This document shows positions 25,797-32,431 of a DNA stretch of 64,000 nucleotides, piece by piece. Origin of the DNA: Robinsoniella sp. (GTDB taxonomy: Bacteria; Bacillota; Clostridia; Lachnospirales; Lachnospiraceae); NCBI GenBank assembly GCA_023664735.1, contig JAMPFB010000003.1, positions 22,297-86,296 of the forward strand, written 5' to 3'. Both the position numbers and the translations under genes were made by a program. Below the pieces are notes generated by a model, which saw only the letters and a program-made list of their open reading frames with translations, had not been told where the DNA came from and searched no databases. Position 1 is the first letter of the stretch; each line of letters starts with the position of its first letter.

Positions 25797-26711
25797 CTAT
25801 TTTACTATGGAAATTTCTTCATTTATGCAGCCTTTTGTGTCAAAGGCAGTTTGCAGCTCCTGTATAAAGCATTCCGCAATTGGCGTAAAGACCTGCCTTT
25901 TTTTCCAGATAATGTACATATTTGTTTCAAGAGTGGGAAAAAGGGGCCGAAATACCAATCCATTTTCCAGATTTGTATGAATCAGGTTTTCAAAGGTTAG
26001 AAGATATCCAAGCCCCTCTTGTGCAAATATGGAGCCGTTGTAGGAAAGGCGAAAGGAGCCTTCCAGCTTTAATGCATCTATCCGGCTGCCGCACCACCTT
26101 GGAAGGTCAGCCCTCCAGCTCTGTTCGGAGCAAAATAAGGGAATCCCCAGCAAATCCTCAAACCGGATTTCCTGCTTTTGGGCCAGCTTGCAGGATGCAG
26201 GCATAATAACGCCCCAGCGGTTGGAATCGGGCATTTTTAACACATTATATTTTTCATAGTCCGGTTCTTCTACAATCACTGCAAAGTCGAGGATTCCCTT
26301 ATTCAGCTTTTCGGTGACCTGTTCCGTGTCTCCGCTTGTAATATGATAATGGAAATCCGGATATCGTTGTTTAAAGCGTTTGATTACTTTTGCAAGATGT
26401 CGGATTTGGTAAGATTCTGCACAGCCAAAATAGATGTTTCCACCAACAATATCATCCATGGCGGAAAATTCCGCTGTAATTTTATCTGCCATGGAAAGCA
26501 GATCTTCAGCCCGTTTGCGGAGCAGCATTCCCTCATCAGTCAGTTCAATAGAAAAGCTGTGGCGGAGAAATAATTTTTTTCCTAATTCCTCCTCCAGCCC
26601 CTTAAGCTGCTTAGAAAGTGTTGACTGAGATAAATGAAGCCTTTCAGCAGCCTTTGACATATTTTCTTCTCTTGCTACCTCTAAAAAATATCGCAATGTT
26701 CTAATTTCCAT
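25797..26711 (-). CDS. LysR-family transcriptional regulator
   Basis: About 304 residues from the ATG at 26711, eight bases after AGGTGG; an in-frame GTG upstream would add four residues. The N-terminal winged HTH is MEIRTLRYFLEVAREENMSK followed by LSQSTLSKQLKGLEEELGKKLF. The rest is a periplasmic-binding-fold effector domain (GGNIYFGCAESYQIRHLA onward). It is transcribed away from the small ORF and alpha/beta hydrolase genes (26903 onward), the usual arrangement for a LysR protein and its target, so those two genes are its likely regulon. The effector is unknown. Confidence 0.9.
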   Translation of the reverse strand: MEIRTLRYFLEVAREENMSKAAERLHLSQSTLSKQLKGLEEELGKKLFLRHSFSIELTDEGMLLRKRAEDLLSMADKITAEFSAMDDIVGGNIYFGCAESYQIRHLAKVIKRFKQRYPDFHYHITSGDTEQVTEKLNKGILDFAVIVEEPDYEKYNVLKMPDSNRWGVIMPASCKLAQKQEIRFEDLLGIPLFCSEQSWRADLPRWCGSRIDALKLEGSFRLSYNGSIFAQEGLGYLLTFENLIHTNLENGLVFRPLFPTLETNMYIIWKKRQVFTPIAECFIQELQTAFDTKGCINEEISIVK

Positions 26712-26902
26712 AATGGACACCACCTTATTTGAAAAAACCGTACACCGTCCCGTTTTGTTCCTGCGATAAAAGCTTTCATTGACGGTTCGATTTTTTCTTA
26801 TTATAACATGAAATGAAAAAAAATCATATCACGATATGAATTATTACCATTCGCACATAATAAATCATAGGATTATAATAGCATTAGAAAAGAGGTGCAA
26901 AC

Positions 26903-27145
26903 ATGCAGCAGGCGACAAATATGAATGACTGGCTCTGCAATCTTCGGGAACTGGGATGTAGTGATGAAATGACGATGCAGATTGTAGATTTTGTTCAGAA
27001 TAATGATGTAAATAAGGCAACAGAGTTGCTGCGGCGACACAAAAGGGTTCTTCTGGATGAACTTCATAATGCAGAAAATAAGGTCGATTTGCTGGATTTT
27101 TTGCTCTATCAATTAAAAAAACAAAAAAGAAAGGATGATATTTGA
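26903..27145 (+). CDS. Small helical protein upstream of the hydrolase
   Basis: 80 residues, ATG after AGAGGTG. Predicted all-helical and highly charged, with motif CSDEMTMQIVDFVQNNDVNK and then LLRRHKRVLLDELHNAENKV. The first part resembles a UBA-like three-helix bundle in pattern only; no family is claimed. It ends immediately before the hydrolase gene (stop 27145, ATG 27147) and is divergent from the LysR gene, so it is probably co-expressed with the hydrolase. Confidence 0.65.
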   Translation: MQQATNMNDWLCNLRELGCSDEMTMQIVDFVQNNDVNKATELLRRHKRVLLDELHNAENKVDLLDFLLYQLKKQKRKDDI

Positions 27146-27146
27146 A

Positions 27147-28145
27147 ATGACAATGGAAAATTTAAATTTAACAAAGGAATGGGATAAAACTTTCCCTAAA
27201 AGTGAAAAAGTCGATCACAGCAAGGTAACTTTCCATAACCGTTATGGGATTACACTGGCAGCAGATATGTATGTGCCTAAAAATGCAGAGGGAAAGCTAG
27301 CAGCAATTGCGGTATGTGGTCCTTTCGGGGCTGTTAAGGAACAGGCAGCAGGCTTATATGCTCAGAATATGGCAGAACGGGGCTTTCTAACCATTGCATT
27401 TGATCCGTCATTTACCGGTGAGAGCGGCGGCGAGCCTCGTTATATGGCATCTCCCGATATCAATACCGAGGATTTTCAGGCGGCTGTGGATTTTTTGTCC
27501 CTGCAGGAAAATGTTGATCCGGAAAAAATTGGTATTATTGGAATTTGTGGCTGGGGAGGCATGGCATTGAATGCGGCAGCGTTAGATACTAGAATTAAAG
27601 CTACTGTTGCTTCTACGATGTATGACATGGCACGGGTAAATGCAAATGGTTATTTCGATTCGGAAGATAGCTCTGATGCACGTTTTGCAAAGCGTCAGGC
27701 TATGAATGCCCAGAGACTTGTGGATTATAAAAATGACAGCTATGCATTAGGTGGAGGTGTGGTTGATCCATTGCCGGATGACGCCCCATTTTTTGTAAAA
27801 GATTATTATGACTACTATAAAACGAAACGTGGTTATCATGCCCGTTCGCTGAATTCCAATGGCGGCTGGAATGTAATTGGCTGTATGTCCTTTCTGAATC
27901 AGCCTATCCTGCAGTACAGCAACGAAATTAGAAGCGCTGTTTTGGTTATGCATGGGGAAAAGGCACATTCATGCTATTTTAGCAGAGATGCTTATGCAAA
28001 TATGATAAAGGATAACCCTTATGCAGATAATAAGGAGCTTGTTATCCTTTCGGATGCTGTCCATACTGATTTATATGATGGTGGTGGGAAGGATGCGATT
28101 CCTTTTGATAAGCTGACGGAGTTTTTTGTGGAATATTTGAAATAG
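27147..28145 (+). CDS. Alpha/beta hydrolase, dienelactone-hydrolase-like, with Cys nucleophile
   Basis: About 332 residues. The nucleophile elbow reads IGICGWGGMAL, with Cys where most esterases have Ser. The acid is probably in VMHGEKAHS and the His in LSDAVHTDLYD. The oxyanion region is CGPFGAVKEQAAGLYAQ. Cys nucleophiles are known in dienelactone hydrolases and some related enzymes of this superfamily. The substrate is unknown. The ATG at 27147 is chosen because the ATG at 27135 sits directly on the ribosome site AGAAAGG. It is downstream of a small helical protein and beside a divergent LysR regulator. Confidence 0.75.
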   Translation: MTMENLNLTKEWDKTFPKSEKVDHSKVTFHNRYGITLAADMYVPKNAEGKLAAIAVCGPFGAVKEQAAGLYAQNMAERGFLTIAFDPSFTGESGGEPRYMASPDINTEDFQAAVDFLSLQENVDPEKIGIIGICGWGGMALNAAALDTRIKATVASTMYDMARVNANGYFDSEDSSDARFAKRQAMNAQRLVDYKNDSYALGGGVVDPLPDDAPFFVKDYYDYYKTKRGYHARSLNSNGGWNVIGCMSFLNQPILQYSNEIRSAVLVMHGEKAHSCYFSRDAYANMIKDNPYADNKELVILSDAVHTDLYDGGGKDAIPFDKLTEFFVEYLK

Positions 28146-28240
28146 AGTGTTTGGAATAGAATGTTTGAAAATAGAGTGGGGAATGAATTTTTGAAGTGAA
28201 ATAGTAGTTTGGATTGATTTTTTGGAGGTGGTGGCTAGGG

Positions 28241-28472
28241 GGACGCAACAGCGGGATGAGAGTGGATTGGCTTTCCGTGTTTTGGATGGCGCTTTTCCTA
28301 AACAGCCTTGGGGAAGGTTGTGGATGCCGGACGGGTCGTCATATAGCGCCCTCCATGGCGCGATATGACTAAAATTGCCGTCCATGGCAATTTTCCCCTA
28401 GGTTTTGAGAAGGCTGTTAAGGAAAAGCGCCATCCAAAACAAGGAAGCCAATCCACTCTCATCCCGCTGTTG
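28241..28472 (+). repeat. Long hairpin element, family 2, copy a
   Basis: GGACG (28241-28245) is followed by a 64-nt left arm (28246-28309) and a 63-nt right arm (28410-28472), complementary except for one indel and a few mismatches. The 100-nt core contains two strong hairpins, GTCATATAGCGCC/GGCGCGATATGAC and AAAATTGCC/GGCAATTTT, both with loops ending in TCCAT before GGC. The upstream flank GGTGGTGGCTA is shared with the copy at 32 kb. It lies between the hydrolase and blaI genes. No coding potential is evident. Confidence 0.85.
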
Positions 28473-28510
28473 CTGTTTTTCACAGGCTGTATGAAAAAAG
28501 GGATTGCCCG

Positions 28511-28609
28511 TCTCCCACGTCCACATTCCAAAGTCCTCTATGCGCTGCCATCTCCCACGTCCGCATTCCAAAGCACTCTATGCGCTGCCATCTCCCACGT
28601 CCCCTTATC
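28511..28609 (-). repeat. Tandem 40-bp repeat derived from a family-1 hairpin arm
   Basis: Two full 40-bp units (28511-28550, 28551-28590) and a partial third (28591-28604) begin with TCTCCCACGTCC. Read on the minus strand, the last unit and its flank match the left flank and arm of family-1 copy a (GATAAGRGGACGTGGGAG, TGGCAG, GCATAG; 3 differences in about 32 bases). No opposing arm is visible, so this looks like a broken element whose arm was tandemly duplicated. Confidence 0.7.
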
Positions 28610-28667
28610 TAACTTCCTGAAAAAAGGCTAAAATATTACAGGCACATGAAATATATGCCAAAAGCTA

Positions 28668-28697
28668 TTGACAAAGAAGTCTATAGGGTATAGACTT
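28668..28697 (+). promoter_or_regulatory. blaI promoter with overlapping operator dyad
   Basis: TTGACA (28668-28673), 17-base spacer, TAGACT (28691-28696). A perfect dyad AAGTCTATA-GGG-TATAGACTT (28677-28697) spans the spacer and -10 box. A second, looser dyad (GTCTACAAGACATAGAC, about 28708-28724) follows. This is the layout expected for autorepression by a BlaI/MecI-type protein. Confidence 0.75.
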
Positions 28698-28800
28698 CTT
28701 TTGTAAGGTCTACAAGACATAGACTGCATATGGAAATTGTGAAAAACAGATTGTCAAAGACAAATAAAGCTATTAGGCATGGCAGAAAGGGAGAAAGCAG

Positions 28801-29163
28801 ATGAAAGGTTATACTATGACGGAAGGCGAAATGAAATTTGCACAGCTTATATGGGAGAGAGAGCCGATTCCCTCAGGAGAGCTGGTAAAGCTTTGTGAAA
28901 AGGAGTTCTCATGGAAAAAATCCACTACATACACAATGTTGAAAAAACTTTGTGATAAGAAAATATTTCAAAATAAGGAGGCGGTGGTTACTGCAAGACT
29001 TACCAGAGATGAATATCTGCAAAGTAAGAGTGAAACATTTTTAGAAGAGAACTTTGGCGGTTCCCTGCCTGTTTTTTTAGCCGCATTTATGAAAAAGAAA
29101 ACCTTGTCTGGACAACAGATTGCAGAGCTTAAGGATATGATTGAAAAATATGAGGAAAGGTAG
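28801..29163 (+). CDS. BlaI/MecI/CopY-family transcriptional repressor
   Basis: 120 residues. The winged-helix N-terminus (TEGEMKFAQLIWEREPIPSG, WKKSTTYTMLKKLCDKK) is typical, and the C-terminal dimerisation/cleavage half is present. These repressors bind operator dyads and are inactivated by proteolysis triggered by a BlaR1-type membrane sensor. The sensor gene follows eight bases downstream, and operator dyads lie in the promoter upstream. No beta-lactamase or penicillin-binding gene is adjacent. Confidence 0.9.
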   Translation: MKGYTMTEGEMKFAQLIWEREPIPSGELVKLCEKEFSWKKSTTYTMLKKLCDKKIFQNKEAVVTARLTRDEYLQSKSETFLEENFGGSLPVFLAAFMKKKTLSGQQIAELKDMIEKYEER

Positions 29164-29171
29164 GGGCTGAT

Positions 29172-30965
29172 ATGGAGCGATTGTTTTTTATTGTGTTGAA
29201 AATGAGTATGATTTCCCTTTATTGTATTGGATTCGTGCTTTTGGCCCGCTTGTTTCTAAAAAAGGCGCCGAAAATATATTCTTATCTTTTGTGGCTGATT
29301 GTATTCATAAGACTTATCTGTCCGGTTGTTTTGGAAAGCCCTGTCAGCCTCATGCCAAGAGCAGTTACGGGAATGGAAGAAAGGTTTTCCATAGAGCCGG
29401 AAGCTGTTGTAGGGAGCGAAAAAGAGGAAACCATGCTATGGGAGCAGGAACAGAAGAAAGAGCAGGCATTGGAGGAAAAGAACCATGTAGCAAAAAGCAG
29501 TGATACAAATGTAATTTCGCCGGGGAAATGGGAAGTATTTGGGAGAATAGGTACGGGAATCTGGATTTTGGGAATGCTTTTTTTCTTGAGCTATTTTTCG
29601 GTAGAACTTATCCAGATGAAAAAGAAGCTGGCGGGAGCTGGGAGGGTGCAGGGAGATTGTCGGCTGCTTTATGTGTCGGAGCAGATAGAAACCGCTTTTG
29701 TATTTGGATTTATTAAGCCTGCTATTTACCTTCCAAAAGGAATGAAACAAGAAGAGCAGGAATATGTTATCCGGCATGAACAGATTCATGTGAGGCGTCA
29801 GGATTATAGAATAAAGATTGTAGCATTTCTCATTGTTTGTATACATTGGTTTAATCCTTTTGTATGGCTGTCCTATCTGCTAATGGGAAGAGATATGGAA
29901 ATGTCCTGTGATGAAAGAGTGCTAAAGGAAATGGGCTCAGAAATCAAAAAAGCATATTCTAATTCCCTGTTATCTTTGGCAGTTTGCGACAAAAACCTTG
30001 GAAAGATTCCAATTGCATTTGGCGAGCAGGATGTAAAGAACAGAATTCAAAACGTGCTTTCTTACAAAAAAGCAAAGCTGGGAATCACTTTGTTTGGAAT
30101 TTTATTGTGCGTGGTAGTGGCAGTAGGGCTCTTGACGGACAAAAGGAGCAAAGAGGACACAGTCGATACAAGTATAAATAAAGAAGAAAACTATAAGGAA
30201 GAAAACTATAAAGAAGAAGCCGGAAAGGAAGAGACACAGAATAAGGAAGCGGCGGTACAAAAGTGGGCGGAAGCTTTTTCTATGAGGGATGGAAACGAGT
30301 TATATGCTCTTTCGCAGGAGAAAGAAACATTTTTACAATGGGAATTGGTTGAAAGTGTAAATAACGGAACAGAGTTTTCCTTTGGGTGGTCTAGCCCATG
30401 GCCATGGGGTGTGGATTATAGGATTGTCATAAAAGATAATATGGCAGATATTTATTATTATGCCTTAACATCTCAGCCCTCTGTCAATGTATGGAAGGAA
30501 ATCGTAACACTGGTAAGGCAGGAAGATGGCAGTTATCTCATAAATCACAAGGAACTAAAAATGTATGATGAGATTAAAACAAAGGAGGAATTTGAACAGG
30601 CATATTTTGTAGAAGGAAGCTATAGCTATTATGGAGAAGAAGCAGCAGTGTCCTTTACCGAGGGAGTTGCCTACCAGTTAGCATTGGGAAATCAGCAGGA
30701 AATGTATAATCCATATCTTGAACCGGATACAAGTGCTGTTGCAATGCTTTATCTTTTGAATGGGAATGCAGAGGTAAAAGAGAGAGGGGAGGAAGAAGCT
30801 TTAGTTTCATACACCTTTTCTGACGGAAGCGTTATAGAAATTCCCATGTATCGCTATCAGAAGCTTGTTCCGCTTACAGAGGAGGAAGGGACTGAAGGGG
30901 CACAAAGCAGCAGGATGGTTTCTTTTTGGGTGCCATGGAAGCAGGAAACAATCAAAGAGGATTGA
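29172..30965 (+). CDS. BlaR1-like membrane sensor with M56 metallopeptidase domain
   Basis: 597 residues. The N-terminal M56 part has about four membrane segments and the zinc motif HEQIH at about 202-206 (VIRHEQIHVRRQDY), with the third ligand region MEMSCDERVLKEMG. A membrane segment (about 300-318, GITLFGILLCVVVAVGLL) leads to an extracytoplasmic domain of about 270 residues, preceded by a Lys/Glu repeat linker. This sensor domain is not the penicillin-binding type; no SxxK motif is evident, so a beta-lactam ligand is not supported. It would cleave the BlaI-like repressor when triggered. It starts eight bases after blaI. Confidence 0.8.
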   Translation: MERLFFIVLKMSMISLYCIGFVLLARLFLKKAPKIYSYLLWLIVFIRLICPVVLESPVSLMPRAVTGMEERFSIEPEAVVGSEKEETMLWEQEQKKEQALEEKNHVAKSSDTNVISPGKWEVFGRIGTGIWILGMLFFLSYFSVELIQMKKKLAGAGRVQGDCRLLYVSEQIETAFVFGFIKPAIYLPKGMKQEEQEYVIRHEQIHVRRQDYRIKIVAFLIVCIHWFNPFVWLSYLLMGRDMEMSCDERVLKEMGSEIKKAYSNSLLSLAVCDKNLGKIPIAFGEQDVKNRIQNVLSYKKAKLGITLFGILLCVVVAVGLLTDKRSKEDTVDTSINKEENYKEENYKEEAGKEETQNKEAAVQKWAEAFSMRDGNELYALSQEKETFLQWELVESVNNGTEFSFGWSSPWPWGVDYRIVIKDNMADIYYYALTSQPSVNVWKEIVTLVRQEDGSYLINHKELKMYDEIKTKEEFEQAYFVEGSYSYYGEEAAVSFTEGVAYQLALGNQQEMYNPYLEPDTSAVAMLYLLNGNAEVKERGEEEALVSYTFSDGSVIEIPMYRYQKLVPLTEEEGTEGAQSSRMVSFWVPWKQETIKED

Positions 30966-31141
30966 AGAGAGGAGGAGGAATTAATTCAATTGGAAAAGCG
31001 GACTATATTTGGTATGTATGCTTTGTAAAAGAAGATGGAAAAAGGGGTTATGAATTATTTCTAAACGATAGATATTTTGATAAGGAAGATATCATCTCTA
31101 TGGCAAGGAGAATAAAATTTAAAGAAGGAGCCTTTGATTGA
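30926..31141 (+). CDS. Small ORF with no clear start, downstream of the BlaR1-like gene
   Basis: The frame is open from 30926 to 31141, but its first 13 codons overlap the sensor gene. The protein-like part (ADYIWYVCFVKEDGKRGYEL, then FLNDRYFDKEDI) begins after a strong AGAGGAGGAGG site at about 30966-30976 that has no ATG, GTG or TTG in frame at a useful distance (ATT codons are present). It could use ATT, start upstream, or be a decayed gene. Its last codons overlap the terminator hairpin. Confidence 0.35.
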   Translation: MGAMEAGNNQRGLKRGGGINSIGKADYIWYVCFVKEDGKRGYELFLNDRYFDKEDIISMARRIKFKEGAFD

Positions 31142-31155
31142 GGGCTTCTTTTTTT
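31121..31155 (+). terminator. Terminator of the blaI-blaR1 transcript
   Basis: AAGAAG pairs with CTTCTT and CCT with AGG across a small internal loop, followed by a run of seven T. Confidence 0.7.
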
Positions 31156-32040
31156 ATGTACGTTTATATATTATACATAACCTTTGCCTCCTTTTTTCCT
31201 TCTTTTTCGTATCAGCACTATGGACTTTCCAGTCTGCTAAAGTGACCGCTTTACAGGGTGATTTTGCATAGTACTTTTATCTCTTCCCTTGCTCTTTCTC
31301 CTTTTTCCCATTTTTATATATTTTCCTTCGATTTTTAACTCCCATCTTATCTTACGAAAATCAACATAACAACTATAAAGAAAAGCAAATTAAAAGACAC
31401 AAAAAACAACCATAAATACAAGCGAAAAGTTAACATAATGCCAGTATACATAAAGTAAAATATCAGATGATATAAAAAAATAAAATAACAAGTTAAATAC
31501 AAGATATTGTGCTATATAGTCAAAATACCACTGGATTATGTAAAAATAAGAAGCACAAGAAAAATAAATTTTATAAAAAGTATACAAATTTATTTAGCGA
31601 AATGTATATAAAAATCCAAATAAAAAATAGACTACGAATAGATAAAGGTCTAAAATAAAATAACAGCAAAAAATCAATTTTTTTTTATGCCCACAAATAA
31701 AAAAATATATAATAACACCTAAGATATAATATTCATGACCAGATTAGTCAAAAACTATATCGAACAATATATAGATTCAATAACACATCTTACCACAATA
31801 TTTAATATACATAAAAGTCAAAAATATAATCTATTATGTGTAAACCAGAGAAAAATTCCCAAAATATCAAAAAAATCACGTATACTACAAGATATAGTGG
31901 AAAAATATTATGACAACCACAAAATAAGCAAATATCAAGCGATATAATAACGACTTATATGTAATATCAGGCACTATAAAGAGACAGAGAAACCTTCGAT
32001 ACATAGTGAGAGACGGAAGAGTATAGTACAAGCCTGCAAC
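31156..32040. other. Long non-coding, very A/T-rich interval
   Basis: Nearly 900 bases without a credible gene. From about 31380 to 31960 the plus strand is strikingly A-rich and G-poor, unlike anything else in the window. A 70-codon frame (31735-31947) shows no ribosome site and a composition like the surrounding sequence. No tRNA or riboswitch is recognised. It ends at a family-2 hairpin. Confidence 0.6.
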
Positions 32041-32047
32041 AAAACAG

Positions 32048-32276
32048 CAACAGAGGGATGAGAGTGGATTGGCTTCCTTGTTTTTGATGGCGCTTTTCCT
32101 TAACAGCCTTTTCAATGCACAGGGGAAAATTGCCATGGACGGCAATTTTAGTCATATCGCGCCATGGAAGGCGCTATATGACGACCCGTCCGGCATCTAA
32201 AACCTCCCAAGGCTGTTTAGGAAAAGCGCTATCAAAAACACAGAAGCCAATCCACTCTCATCCCTCTGTTGCGTCC
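32048..32276 (-). repeat. Long hairpin element, family 2, copy b (inverted relative to copy a)
   Basis: Two 63-nt arms (32048-32110 and 32209-32271) enclose a 98-nt core which, read on the minus strand, is almost identical to the core of the 28-kb copy. CGTCC (32272-32276) is the minus-strand GGACG start, and the flank GGTAGTGGCTA matches. Two arm substitutions relative to copy a are compensated on the other arm, while the same internal mismatches are kept in both copies. Confidence 0.85.
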
Positions 32277-32345
32277 GTTTAGCCACTACCTTCAAAAAAA
32301 AACAGACAACTGTTACATCATTATCAAAAACCCCCTTCTTTTCAG

Positions 32346-32374
32346 TTGAAAAACCCCAAAAATATTTGTATACT
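32346..32374 (+). promoter_or_regulatory. Promoter for purL
   Basis: TTGAAA (32346-32351), 17-base spacer, TATACT (32369-32374). The leader is only about 50 bases, too short for a purine riboswitch. Confidence 0.65.
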
Positions 32375-32431
32375 ATAAAAAGACATTGCTCTTAAGAAAA
32401 AGAAAAAACAACAGACAACGGAGGAGTCATC

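Noticed and set aside
28511..28604. Short tandem units that at first resemble a CRISPR array
   Set aside because: The 40-bp units are directly contiguous without unique spacers, and they match a hairpin arm elsewhere in the window; no cas gene is present.
31735..31947. 70-codon open frame in the A/T-rich gap
   Set aside because: No ribosome site, no recognisable motif and the same composition as the flanking non-coding sequence.
32375..32431. Possible purine riboswitch before purL
   Set aside because: The leader is only about 50 bases and lacks the conserved three-way junction; none is present.
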